Of a stretch of DNA of 64,000 nucleotides, positions 38,554 through 49,991 are shown one piece after another. Position 1 is the first letter of the stretch; each line of letters begins with the position of its first letter. The notes below the pieces were generated by a model, which was not told the origin of the DNA, searched no databases, and saw only the letters and a program-made list of their open reading frames with translations. The DNA comes from CAVWCW01 sp963753615 (GTDB taxonomy: Bacteria > Pseudomonadota > Gammaproteobacteria > Chromatiales > Chromatiaceae). The stretch is taken from NCBI GenBank assembly GCA_963753615.1, contig CAVWCW010000020.1, positions 43,164-107,163 on the forward strand. The letters are read 5' to 3'. The translations under genes and the position numbers were made by a program.

Positions 38554-38798
38554 TGTTGAGTCACCTCTGGAATTTGTGCGCCCGTGCGGCGCACGGACTA
38601 CCGAAACGTCTGAATTGAATGATACCAAGAAACGCTTGGGTTGGGGTCAGGAGGCGCCGATTTCGGCTCCCCCTCACCCCAGCCCTCTCCCCGTGCCGGG
38701 GAGAACGCTGGAGTTGCAGGTTAAGTGGTTGGTTGAATGTTCTGGTCAGGCGGTCGGCAGGCGGATCCTTCGCCTGCCTTCCGTCTGCGTGTCTGCCG
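38554..38798. repeat. Intergenic region with a CTCACCCCAGCCCTCTCCCC-type element
   Basis: About 245 bases between two operon genes. The CCCTCACCCCAGCCCTCTCCC stretch near 38675 and its neighbouring complementary GGGGAGA form a common type of palindromic intergenic repeat. No gene is supported. Confidence 0.4.
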
Positions 38799-41396
38799 CT
38801 AGGGCAGGTCGAAGGCGTCGACGTCCTGGCCAGCTTCCACGTTCAGCCGGGACCCGAGAAGTACAGGCTCCAGCTCGCCGCCGTCGAAGGAGACCACGGC
38901 CTCGTCGTTGACCGAGTCCGAGACCCGGAACATGTCCTGGCATCGAAAGTGAAGGACATGTAGTAGATCCCGCCCCGCACCGTCAGGCCATCGATATTGG
39001 CGCTGACGGGCAGACCGGCCGCGCTCGCATCGAAAACCCGCGCAAACGTCGTCCCGTCCCAGCTGTAGATGTCCGCATCGGTCGCCTGCGCCGAGCCCGC
39101 CGACATCTGCTGTCCCCAAGGGTCGAGAAGTACAGCACCCCGCCGTCGATGGAGAAGGCGTCGATATCGTGCCGCGTCCGTCAGACCCTGTGCCGTACCA
39201 TCAAAGTACACCGACCAGGTGCCGGCGTCGTAGAGCAGGACATCCTCGTCCTCCACAGGCACCAATCCCGGGAACGGTAACCGACGTATTGCTGAAGGAC
39301 ACATAGAAGGTGTCCGCATCCACGATATCAAGACCATCGACATTGGCGTTGAAACCCGTGGTCGCGACGAATCCAAGATCCGCTGATAGGCGGCGCCGTC
39401 ATAGGCGTAGATATCCGCGTTGTTGTAGGGACGGCGCACGCCGGGAACTCACCGAACCATTGGTCGAGAAGAACAGCCCTTGCTTCGCCGGCCGCGCAGC
39501 CGTTCAGCGTCGACGGTCGATCCGGCCGGGGTGTTCGGGCACAGGTCGAGGGCGTCGCTCACGCCGTCGCCGTCGGTATCGAGCTGCGTCGCCGAGCAGC
39601 CGTCTCACATCCACGGCCTCACCCGCCGGGGTGCGCCGGGCACAGGTCGAGGGCGTCGCTCACGCCGTCACCGTCGGTGTCGACTGCGCATCGCCGAGCA
39701 GCCGTCCACATCCACGGTCTCACCCGCCGGGGTGTCCGGGCACAGGTCGAGGGCGTCGTGTCACGCCGTCACCGTCGGTGTCGAGCTGCGTCGCCGAGCA
39801 GCCGTCCGCATCACGGTCTCATCCGGCCGGGGTGGCCGGGCACAGGTCGAGATCGTCTGTCACGCCGTCACCATCGGTGTCGATCTGGCTCAACGAGCAG
39901 CCGTCCGCATCCACGGTCTCACCGGCCGGGGTGCCCGGGCACAGGTCGAGATCGTCTGTCACGCCATCACCGTCGCTGTCGAGCTCGCTCGACGCGCAGC
40001 CGTTCGCGTCGACGGTCTGCTCCGGGCGGGGTAGTCGGGACAGGTCGAGGTCGTCTGTTACGCCGTCACCGTCGCTGTCGAGCTCGTCGCCGCGCAACCG
40101 TTCGCGTCGACGGTCGCTCCGGGCGGGGTAGTCGGGCACAGATCGAGGTCAACGGTCAGCCGTCACCATCGGTTCACGGCCTGCACCCGCCGGGGTGCCC
40201 GGGCAGAAGATCCTCGGCGTCGAGTACGCCGTCACCGTCGCTGTCGGCTGGAGCAGAGGCCAGGAACCGCAGCATGCCGCCAATCTCGTCCTCGATCCCG
40301 AAATTGTTCACGTCGCTGGGGTTGGTCATGTAGCCGTTGCCGTCATAGACCGCGTAGCGGCCGTCGGCAGGTACGACGACGAAGGCGTCCTTGGTCTTGA
40401 GCGGCGGCAGCATTGCCGTGTATTGCTCGCGCGGGGCGTAATCCCCGAGAGCGGCGCCGTTTTGCCAGCTGTAGAGGAAGCCGTCTTCCGCGTGGATGGT
40501 CATGTGCATTCCCTGCAGGGTCGGCACATGGGTCTCACTCGCGGCACTAAGCAGGCGCACCAGGGTGTTTTCGCCGGTTACTCCCATCGGGATATCCGCG
40601 GTAACGCCGGCCTCGTAGGGTTCGCCGTTGATCAGGAACCACTGGGCCTGGTAGTGGATCGGCGTATAGGTAGGATCAGAGCCGGCCACGGCGGCATTGT
40701 GGACCGGGTCGACGTCGCTGTAGAACAGCACGACCTCGTTGTCGTAGGGCACGCCGGCATGCGCCTCGCCCGCCACGGTGTCCTTGGTCACCGCGCCGTA
40801 CAGGCCCATATAGACCTGCTTTTGCGGCCAGGTACCGCTGTGGTAGACGAAGCTGCCGTTGCGATCAACGGTAAAGGCGTATGATTCCGCACCGCCGTTG
40901 GCAGCGGCCTCTGCGCCGTAGGAGCGGACCCGTTGTGCGGGGTTCGCCCTGGCACCGGTCGTGCCGTCATTCCAGGTCGGGCCGGTACCGCCGGAAGCCG
41001 GCAGCGCCTGACCGGACATCACGATGGACGTGGGCTCCGGCAACCCGTTCGACAGGTGGATCGTCAACGGGGTGAGGTCCAACGGATCGACGGTCAGCCG
41101 CGGGCCTGGCAGGGTTGGATCCGCCAATCCGGACAAGTCGCGCGATGCAGGTCGTCGGCTGCTTGGAAGCAGTCGTCGATCCCGTCCGGGGCGCCGCCGG
41201 CGCTCGGACAGTCCGCGTCCACGTATCCCCACATCGGTACGGGCTGCGTAGTCCCGCCGGAGACCGGCAGGTTCTTGACAAAGGGCTTGGCCGCCAGATA
41301 GACGTCCGCCGCCGAGACGGACCCCGTCGCCAGGGCCAGCGCGCTGCCCAGCACCGCCAGTTTGAAGTAGCTTTTCATGTCATTTGACCTTTTCAT
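38799..41396 (-). pseudogene. Two-domain cupredoxin protein with thrombospondin type 3 repeats and protease-like C-terminal module, many frame breaks
   Basis: The start at 41396 (MKRSNDMKSYF, GGAGG upstream) leads a signal peptide and then two cupredoxin-like domains: SFVYHSGTWPQKQVYMGLYGAV in the first and THVPTLQGMHMTIHAEDGF in the second. The canonical HxH copper motifs of multicopper oxidases are mostly lost, so catalysis in this subunit is doubtful. Eight thrombospondin type 3 repeats follow (39500-40215). The C-terminal module (NNADIYAYDG, VLLYDAGTWSVYFDGTAQGL, DADIYSWDGTTFARVFDASA, AGQDVDAFDLP) matches the protease's. Breaks occur near 41140 and many times through the repeats. Homology on either side is too good for long-term decay, so assembly error is likely. 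Confidence 0.7.
39500..40215 (-). repeat. Tandem repeat of about 99 bp coding for thrombospondin type 3 units
   Basis: Eight copies of a roughly 99-bp unit, each coding for about 33 residues of the DxDGDGVxDxxDxCPxTPAG type. On the plus strand each copy contains GCCGGGGT or GGCGGGGT followed by GGGCACAGGTCGAG. Length differences of one or two bases between copies break the reading frame. Confidence 0.85.
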
Positions 41397-41413
41397 CGTT
41401 GTTCCCTCCGCCC

Positions 41414-42851
41414 TCATTGGATTTCAACATAGGGCGGGAGCACGACTACCGAACTCAGGCTACCGCCGGGGAAGATATTGAAGGTGGTCAGTTCCTTCTC
41501 GGCATGGGAGTGCCAGACCAGGAAGTAACCGCCGAACGGGTTGAGTCCACCCTCGCCCGGGGGCAGGTCGCCCACGTCGCCGAGGAACGGGCTGCCGCTC
41601 CACCAGCCGCCGAAGGTCAGGTCGCCGGGGCCGGGCAGGCTCACGGGGAGCGCCTTCAAGTGGTCGGGGCAGTACTCGTGATTGTAATCGTCGAAGCCAT
41701 CTTCAACCGCGTCGATACCGCCGTTCGCTATCCCGTCTCTGCAGAACATGTCGTGACACATCACGCCCGGGTTCAGGTCGTCTTCCATGTTGTTGTCGGC
41801 GTCGGTGCAGCGGGTATCGGGCGGACCGTAGATATCCCAGTTCAGGTCCTTGCCGGTCCAGGTCCAGATCATGTCGACGGTCTGCTTCGGCGCCGAGTTC
41901 AGGGTGTTGTCCGTGCGCCCGAGGTCCGCAACCAGCCCGTCACTGGACAGCATCCGGCCGTCACGGACGACGAAGCGCAGGTTCTCGCCGTGGAAGTGGA
42001 AGGGGTGGCTGTCCTGGCCGACGTTGACCGCGCGCACCAGCACTTTGTCGCCCGGGTGGGCCTGGGCCAGCGACTCATACGGCTGGTTCGGATAGAGCGG
42101 GTTGTAGTCGCCGCCGAACAGGTCGGGGAAGACCCGGCCGTTGACGAACCAGATGGTCGCGTAGCGGTCGCTGTAGGTGAAGTGGGCCTTGTGGCCGCGC
42201 TCCATCTCGGCGTGGATTAGCGGGTCCGCCTCGGTCAGCAGGTATAGGAACTCCTGGTCGTAGTCGGTCCCGGTGCCGGCCCCGGCAACCGTGCGGCTAC
42301 CGTCCAGCGGCCGCACGATCAGCGCGCCGGCGAGCCCCATCTCCTGGTGCAGACCCGGGTTGGCGCCGTCGAGACTGTGATAGAGATAGGTGCCGGGCGC
42401 GCCGGCGGTAAAGGTGTAGGTGACCGAAGCACCACCGACGGTGGCTGCATTGGTCACCAGCCCCGGCGAACCGCCTGCGGCGGTCACGTTGTGCCCCGCC
42501 ACCACGATCGAGACCGGGTCCGGCACGCCGAAGTTGGTGAGCGTGATGCTGACCGGGTCGCCCTCGGTGACGATCAGCGTCGGCGCCGGGTACTGGGGCA
42601 GAGAATACCCATTGCCCTCGGTGTGGGTGGCGGTGAAGCCGCCGTTCAGGTCACCGAAGCCCCACATATAGAGGCTGGAGCCGTCCGGCAGGCTGATGAA
42701 GTGGGGGTACGAATAGAGGTTGAAGGTCGGGCCCGTTAATTCCGCGTATGTCGTGGGCGGCCTCCGCGCGCTGCCACGGCAGGGCGACGGCCACAGCCAG
42801 GAGCAGCAGGACGGCCCAGAGGCGTCCGATCGGCTTTAGTGTGTGTGTCAT
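41414..42851 (-). pseudogene. Two-domain multicopper oxidase-like protein, one frame break
   Basis: Start ATG 42851 (MTHTLKPIGRLW) with AGGAG upstream, followed by a signal peptide. One extra C near 42730 breaks the frame; corrected, it reads NGPTFNLYSYPHFISLPDGSSLYMWGFGDLNGG (checked as two short stretches), about 479 residues. Domain 1 has YLYHSLDG and LHQEMGLAG. Domain 2 has DSHPFHFHG, the type 1 and trinuclear-site His motif, and the C-terminal HSHAEKE before FNIFPGG. Enough copper ligands remain for a copper site. Its stop is 18 bases before the next gene start. A ferroxidase, manganese oxidase or phenol oxidase is possible; the substrate is unknown. Confidence 0.75.
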
Positions 42852-42878
42852 TGTTGTAATCTCCTGTCTGGCCATGGC

Positions 42879-44153
42879 CTAGTTGACGACGATCTCGGTG
42901 ATCATGCCGCCGTCGAGCTGGGTGGCATTGCTCATCTGATGCAGTTCGGTGGTCTGCAGGAAGTAGGTCCCCGGCGCCACGCCGGTGGTGTCGATGAGCA
43001 CGTCCATGCTCTCCCCGCCCCCAGAGTTGATCGAGGCCGATTCGACATAGACGTTTTTGCCGGTGGGGCCACGCATGTGGCGCGCGCCGGTGCCGACCTT
43101 CCGCATCTTCAGACCAGGCGCGGTCAGGGTCCAGAAGCGATCCAGGCCAACGTTGGAGATCCGCAGCAACAGGGTCTGACCCGACGTCACCTCGATCGCC
43201 GAGTGCAGCAACTGGCTCGGCTCACCACCGCCCGAGGGTGCAGCCGGCAGCGGAGCCTGGACGACCGTATCGGGGTAGCCGCGGCCATTGAACTGCGGGT
43301 AATCGCTCTCCAGGTCCGAGAACGGCAGCGGCTGCACAAGCAGGCTGGCGTCGTGGAACGCGGAGTCGAAGCCGCCGAGCTGGATTGCCGCCTCGACGTC
43401 CCAGGCGGTGGTGCCGTCTTCGTCGTTGTAGACGTAGCCGGCCGGCCCGGTGCCACCAAACCTCGGCGCGACCGTAGATAAGTCGACGACGACGTCGTCG
43501 GCCGTGCCGATGATGCCGTCCGGACCCGCATTACCGCCGATGCCCAACCGGTCCTGCCTCGGGTGCACGTAGAGGTTGGCGAGCATGCCCATCTCCATGT
43601 GCTCGGTGGCCTCGACGTGACAGTGGTAGAGGTAGGTGCCGGGCTCGACGATGTTGTAGTAGTAGGTCAGGGTGCCGCCCATGTTAATGGAGACCGAGAC
43701 CTCCGGAACCCCATCGAACACGCTCGCCGCATTCGGGAAGCCGTGGAAATGGACGGTGTGTGGATCGAACAGGTCGGGCCTGATCGTCGTGCCGACGTTG
43801 GTCAGGGACAGATAAAACTCCTGCCCCTCCTCCAACTCAATGGTCGGTCCCGGCCACTCGTTGTTCAGGATACCGCTCAAAATCACCTCCGTTGAGGCCG
43901 TCCCGGTCCGGTCGCCGAAGCCGAAGGTGTACAACTCCTTGCCGTCGGACATGACCGAGAAGCCGTCGCCCGCGATCAGGTGCATGCACTTGGTGTTGGG
44001 CGGCTCGATTTCGCCCGCGGAATTCCAGGCGGCATCGCCGTCGATGTCGCCCGGACACTGCACGTTCACGTTGGCATACACGGTGCCAACCCCTCCCATC
44101 AGTGCCAGCGAGACGGCAGCCTGCAGGGCACTCTTTCTAAACAATTTGTTCAT
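42879..44153 (-). CDS. Two-domain multicopper oxidase-like protein with complete copper motifs
   Basis: A 424-residue secreted protein with signal peptide (ending AYAN-like VYAN near 28). Its first cupredoxin domain has HTVHFHG (His132, 135, 137). It also has the full type 1/trinuclear signature YHCHVEATEHMEMGM: His177, Cys178, His179, His185, Met190. The second cupredoxin domain (about 290-424) lacks HxH. HCH...H...M near the end of domain 1 resembles the layout of two-domain laccases. It is the first cupredoxin gene after the giant beta-helix protein and starts a series of three cupredoxin proteins of two domains each, six in all. Confidence 0.85.
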   Translation of the reverse strand: MNKLFRKSALQAAVSLALMGGVGTVYANVNVQCPGDIDGDAAWNSAGEIEPPNTKCMHLIAGDGFSVMSDGKELYTFGFGDRTGTASTEVILSGILNNEWPGPTIELEEGQEFYLSLTNVGTTIRPDLFDPHTVHFHGFPNAASVFDGVPEVSVSINMGGTLTYYYNIVEPGTYLYHCHVEATEHMEMGMLANLYVHPRQDRLGIGGNAGPDGIIGTADDVVVDLSTVAPRFGGTGPAGYVYNDEDGTTAWDVEAAIQLGGFDSAFHDASLLVQPLPFSDLESDYPQFNGRGYPDTVVQAPLPAAPSGGGEPSQLLHSAIEVTSGQTLLLRISNVGLDRFWTLTAPGLKMRKVGTGARHMRGPTGKNVYVESASINSGGGESMDVLIDTTGVAPGTYFLQTTELHQMSNATQLDGGMITEIVVN

Positions 44154-44246
44154 GGTTTCAAAACCTCTCTTTGTGCCTGTTCTGTGGCCGGGCCCGCCGC
44201 CCCTGCGGTGGATGCAGGGGATGGTGGCGGACCCGTTCCGTCTTGC

Positions 44247-47200
44247 TTATTGCAGCTCGTCGGCGCCGATATCGACTGGCGCAGAAAGCGTCCGCAGGTC
44301 GTCGTCGAAGTCGCGTGACAAGCGCCCACCACGGACAATGCCTCCCGCGTCCACGGCAGCGGAACCGGCGGTGATGTGGTAGTCGCGATCACCCAGGGAC
44401 AGCGGACCGTAGGTCACCTGGATGAAGTTGCCGCCCTCGTCGAAGGCCCCCGCCGTCTGCAGCGTGGTGAACGCCGGGATGTTCAGCTCGTCCCGAGGCC
44501 CGTTGAGGTAACCGTTCACGAAGGCCGGATCACCCGTGACGTTGGTAATGTGATAGCCGGTGGTGTCCGTGAGCAACGAATAGTAAGGGTTGAGGCCGTT
44601 ACCGGTACCAGCCGGCAACACACCCAGGTCATCCGTATAGTCGGCCACCGCCTGTGCCGCCGGGTCGCAGACCGCCGGGTAGCAGTTGGCGGGGAACAAG
44701 CCGGTCTCGATCACCGGGGTCAGCGGATCGTCATAGTTCAACCAGAAGAACGAACGGTTCTGGTGGACGATGTTGACCTGCATCCACGGGTCGGAGAAGG
44801 CCAGCAAGTCCGGGTTAAATACGTTGCCTACGGCCGGATCCGCCAGCAACAGACCCATATCCCCGGTGTGAGCACGGCCGACGATACCCGCCGGCTGCGG
44901 CAGGGTGACGTTCGGGTCAGCCGAGGCCGCCAGGGCGGTGGTCGCGGTCGACTCGTTATTGGCGACGGTGTTGTTGTAGATATACACACTCACCGAGTTC
45001 TCGACCGAGATGCCGCCCGCGGCCAGACCCGCGACATTGTTCGTGATCATGTTGTTGGTCACGTACACGTCACGCCATCCGTTGTAGAAGCTGGGAGCAG
45101 CAACGATGTCCGCTCCGTTGACGTTCTCGATGCGGATGCCGCCGCCGTCGCCAGCCCCGGCCAGGTTGCCGCGGATCCGGTTGGCGTCGATGAAGACGCT
45201 GCCGGTGCCGGGAGATACGAGCAGACCTTCGCCCGCCGCGGCGCCCGCGGGCACAGGCTCCAGACCCGGCTGGCCGCCGACGTAGATGCCGCCTCCGGAC
45301 TCGGCCGTGGCCTGGCTGAAGGACTCGTTGAAGACGATGTTGTTGTCCTCGATCAGGCCGTTGTGAGAGTAGCCGAGGTGGCCGATACCGGCGCCGCTGC
45401 CCGCGCTGAAGTTGCCGCAGATCCAGTTCTTCTGGACCCGGTAGGCGTCCGCACCGGTATGCAGAGCGATGCCACCGCCAGCGCCTACGAAGTTGAGACC
45501 ACCGTTCTTGACGATGTGGTTGTGGTGGATGCGGATCCGGTCGTTAACGGCGTCGTCGTAGACCAACAGCCCGGTGACCTCATCCTCATGCGCCAGGGTC
45601 GGGTGGCCGAGGCGGATGCCGCCGCTGTAGAAGCCGGCGTTGGCGATCATTCGAACGTTGCCGATGCTCATGTCAGACGCGTAGCCGTTGACCATGATGG
45701 CGCCGCCCTGGCTCGCGCCGACAATGGTTAAACCGTCGATGCGAGCTCCCTTGTTCAGCGGAATGTTGAATCTCTCCGCGCCCGTGGCTTTAGCGACGAC
45801 GAAGATGCCGGCGCCCTCCTCGGTCGGGAACACGGGTGCGCCCAGGGCCGGGAAGCCCGTCGGCGCCAGTTCCTGGCCGGGCAGCAGGGTGATCGATCCA
45901 GCGGCGACCAAGGCCTCGACCTTGGCGCGCCAGGCGTCGATCTTCTCGGTCGGGACCTGGCGGGCTTGCAGGGTTACGGCGCCAGCGCCCCAGCCCTGCA
46001 GCTTGACCGGTTTCCACATCACGACCAGTTCGTCGTAGACGCCCGGCGCGACCAGGATAAGGTCACCCGTTCCGGCGGCGTCGATCGCGTCCTGGATGGT
46101 CGCGAAGCCGCCGGGTCCGACGTTGTGCACCGCATAGCGCTCGAAGGCCGAGGTGTAAGGCGCGCCGTCGGTGTTGGCGCGAACGCCGTAGTCAACGCCG
46201 GCGATTCTCACACCGACCGTCAGGGTAACGCCGAGGGGCGATTCCACGCCGGTATGGCGGGTAACCACAATCTGGTAGTCGCCCGGAATCACGCTGCCGG
46301 CCGTTAGGTCGGCAACGATCTGCAGGGTACCCCAGTTGACGATGGCCAGCGGGGTACGGCTACCGTCGGCAGCCTCGAGCTCAAGCGTGCCATTGCCCTG
46401 GATGCCGAAGCCGTAGTCGCGGGTGATGACCTCGGCGTTGGTCCCGTCATAATCCGGGTTGGGCACCTCCACGGCGGTGCCCATGGACTTGACGAGGATC
46501 CGCTCGGTTTGGTCGTATGACACGAACGGACCTCCACCCCCGTTGGTGACGCGCTCGACCGACTGGATCATCGGCGTGGCGTCCTCGCGCTCGCAGTCGA
46601 CCGGGAAGGTCGCCGGGTTGGTGAAGGCCGCGATCGCTTCCACCGGCGTGTCGAGGTAGGTGGTGTTGCCCGGCATGTACTGGAAGGTGTAGCAGAACTG
46701 ACTGAACTGCTGGTTGAAGTTCGGGTCGATAATGAACTCCGTGGCGAAGGGGTCGGCCGGGAAGGCCGGGTTCGGGATCGGCCCGGCGTCGTTCATGCAG
46801 GCAACCAGCATGTTCGGCGACACGCCCGAGGGCATCGGCAGGTTGACCGTGTAGGTCGAGGGCAGCATCGCGTTGTAGCGGCCGAACTCGTCGGCATAGA
46901 CGCGGTTGACCTCATTGCCGTTCCAGTCGTAGAAGGAGACCGGTACGAACGGCGGGGCATACTTCTCGCCGAAGGCCGGGGAGTTCGGATTGAACTCGTT
47001 GGCCAGGTCGTTGAGGATTACGCCGGAGGCGTTGGCCGCGATCGGGGTGTCGGTAAACAGGAAGAAGTTCGCCGCGGCGTTCTGAGCTGCCGACAAAGGC
47101 ACCGCCTTGCGATCGCAGAGCGGACGCGATACGCCGGCGTAGGGGGCCTCCGCGTCCGGGTTACCCACGTTGGCCGGGTCGATGAGCGCAAGCTGCTCGC

Positions 47201-49911
47201 CGCTGCCGTCCGCCGTCAGGAAGGAGAAATAGGGCGGCACCGGACGCAGGTCGCCGACGCACACCGGGTCGATGAGCTCGGGGTTCGGGTCGTACTCGTC
47301 GCCGAAGTCGACGTTCCTGTCCTCTTCCTTGACCAGCTTGTAGCCGGGGGGCGTGGCGGCCTCGACGATGTAGTCGCCGGGGAGCATCCAGGCCTCCGGC
47401 AACAATCCGGCGTCCACCAAGGTCAGGCGATCGAGGTAGAAGGCTTCGAGTTTGCCTGCAACCGCCGGATCGAGACTGAGGTTGAGGAGGTTGTAGTCGG
47501 CGAAGGCGTAACCGCCGTCGAACACGCCCGGGCGCACCTGGTTGAAGTTGCGCAGGCCGTCGAAGCAGCGGGCGTTTTCTTCCGGCGTGATGGTGTTGTC
47601 GAGGTCTACGTCGATATTGTTGGCGCCCTGACAATCGGTGGGCAGGCTGTCGTCCCAGCTATCGGTCCAGGTGACCTGCAGCGCGTCGCCGTGGTCGAAG
47701 ACACCGTTGCCATTGCGGTCGACGTCCTCGGGCCCGATGGCAAGAGGATCGTCGGCCCAGCCCAACGGATAGTTGTCGACGTCGGCGAGGTCGTAGAGGT
47801 TGCCGTCGCCGTCGCTGTCGACGCCGTCGAGCGAGATGATGACGCCGGTGTTAGGATCACGGATACCGTCCTGGTTCCAGTCGATGTCGCAGTCGCCCGC
47901 GGGCCAGAGGCCGGCGGCGGGACTGGTGTCGCAGTCGATGTCGCCGTCGGCATACAGGGCGACCTGCACGCGCGGCACACCGGGCTCCCAGGTCTCGGCG
48001 GCCGCGAACTGCGGCTCGTCCTCGGCGCGGGTGATCGCATAGTGGACGAGACCCGAGATGCCGCCGTTCTCACCGACGTAGGTCCAGGTGAACGGCAGGT
48101 TCGGGTCGAACTTGTAGTAATCCATGTACTCGGCCTTGCCCCACTGCATGACACTGGTCTGGCCGAGGAAGCCCTGGAAGGCCTGGGTCAGCACCGGGCC
48201 AACCTCGGTGCGCGAGAGGTTGTCGCCGGTGTTGGGATTAAGCGCGGGCGTAACACAGCTGCCGTCTGGATTGACTAGACCCGGAGTCTGCGCACTGCGG
48301 CTGGGGCGTCAGCTCGCCGAACCCGGGGAAGGCGTCGGTGGTGGTGTCGACGGGGCCGCCCGCATCGGCGACGAAGGTGGCGCCGGTGGCTTTCTTGTTG
48401 GCGAAGCCGACCTCGGCCACCAGCCAGTGGAAGAAGGGGAATACCTCGTCGAACGGGGCCAGACCCTCGCCATCGGTGCCGAAGGCCTGATAGGCCGAAC
48501 CGTTGCGCCAGCGGATGCCCACCGGGCCCGCCTCGGGGCCGACCGGCCCTTCGTTGGCGTCCCAGAAGCCGTTCTGATTGGTGTCGTTGAAGATCGCCGT
48601 GTTCAGGCGCGCGAACCAGTTGAAGACCGCGACTTCGCCGAGGGCGCAGTCTGCAAGCGCGTTGCATGCGCCGCCGGTTACGTTCAACGGCTGGGTCGCG
48701 ATGACCATGTCCAGGTTGATGTCCCAGACCTTGAGTTCGTAGGTACCGTCCGGCACGTTCGGAATGGTGAAGTTGCTGTCGCCGTCACAGGGTGCGGCGA
48801 AGAGGGCGCGACCGGGGACCAGGCCACCCTCGTTAATCGCGACCCAGCAGCCCGGGAACGGGCGGCCGCTGTAGAAGGTGAAGTTCGGCGGGCGCGACAT
48901 GTGCATGTCGGTGATGGTGCCGGTGACGGTGGTGGTGCCGCCCGAGAGCACGCCGGCGAGGCGGTCGGTCCTGACGAAGCCGACGAACACGTGCGGGCCG
49001 GGCAGGCCGAACTCGACGAAGAACGGGGGCTCGTTGGCCTTGACCCAGGCGTCGATGACCTTGGAGCCCTCGATGGTGGAGGTCTGCACCCAGGCGGGGG
49101 CGTTAACGGGCGGATTCACGATGACGCCGTACTTGCCGGGGGCGAGGTTTTGGACCACCAGGTAGCCGTTCTCGTCCGGGCGCAGGATGCCGTCACCGGC
49201 GACAAGCACCGAGCCGTCGGGATTGTAGGTGGTACCGAGCTGGTTGCCGAAGGCGTCCTGCAGCAACGGGCCGCCCTGCTGGCCGTAGAGGCCGGCGGGG
49301 TCTTCGAGGATGATGTTGAACTCGGTCCAGTCGACCTGATCCTGACCATCCGGGCCGAGCTCGCCTGCCGGGGGATTTTCCTCCTCGGGGAGATCCGGGG
49401 TCCCGTTCAGAGGATAGTTGTCCTCGAACAGGAAGATCGCGATCTGCGCGGTAGGGATCGGGTAAGACTCCACCACGACGGTGACTGCAGGCGTCGTACC
49501 GGCCGACACATTGACCGGCGCGCCACTCATGGCATAGCCCTCATAGGGCAACACCGAGACGTAATAGCGGCCCGGGTCGACGTTCGCAACGACAACTTGG
49601 TCGGTGGCCTCGTTCCCGTTAAGGGAGGTTCCGAGGCCCTGCGCAAGCGCCGGCGGGTGGTTGCTGGCGTGGAAGCCGAACGACAGCATGTCCTCGCGCG
49701 CCGGCGGGTAGTTTACGGGGTCGGAAGGATCAACCGCGAAGGTCGTGTCTTCCTGAACGGTGTACTTGAATCCGCTGACCGGAGCACCGCTGCCGTCGAC
49801 CACGTTGACCGTGAATTGCTCGGCCTGGGCCAGTCCTCCGGCGAGCATACCCGCCAGCGCCACCCAACCTATGGCGGCTTTCCCAAAGAAACCTCGTCGC
49901 TTGGTGCTCAT
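44247..49911 (-). pseudogene. Giant secreted beta-helix protein, one frame break
   Basis: Starting at ATG 49911 (MSTKRRGFFGKAAIG, AAGGGGGG upstream) and with one extra base at 48294 skipped, the product is about 1888 residues. A signal peptide is followed by beta-sandwich repeats of the carboxypeptidase-regulatory/SdrD-like kind, for example NVDPGRYYVSVLPYEGY and FNDTNQNGFWDANEGPVG (calcium-binding-like). An IPT/TIG-like domain lies near 46250-46580. The long right-handed beta-helix (46130-44900) starts GPGGFATIQDAIDAAG and carries NosD-like HNHIVKNGG and NNTVANNES turns. No copper or haem motif is seen. It opens the cupredoxin operon and may be the surface scaffold for the oxidases. Length and mixture of modules resemble giant surface proteins near multicopper oxidases in metal-oxidising bacteria, an inference. 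Confidence 0.7.
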
Positions 49912-49991
49912 ATCAGCCCCCCTTTTAATTGAACGACGCACGGCGCCCGCGATGCGGCGCCGTCGTGGCACGAAACCGTTGAAGTGCTCAT
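49908..49991 (-). CDS. Possible 27-residue leader peptide overlapping the giant gene
   Basis: ATG 49991 follows a strong ribosome site (GGGGAGA, spaced by 5 bases) and encodes 27 residues with two cysteines and one histidine (SCHDGA and APCVV). The TGA overlaps the start codon of the giant protein (ATATGA). Such overlap allows translational coupling. Cys-containing leader peptides control copper-responsive genes in other bacteria, so a metal-sensing role is possible but unproven. Confidence 0.4.
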   Translation of the reverse strand: MSTSTVSCHDGAASRAPCVVQLKGGLI

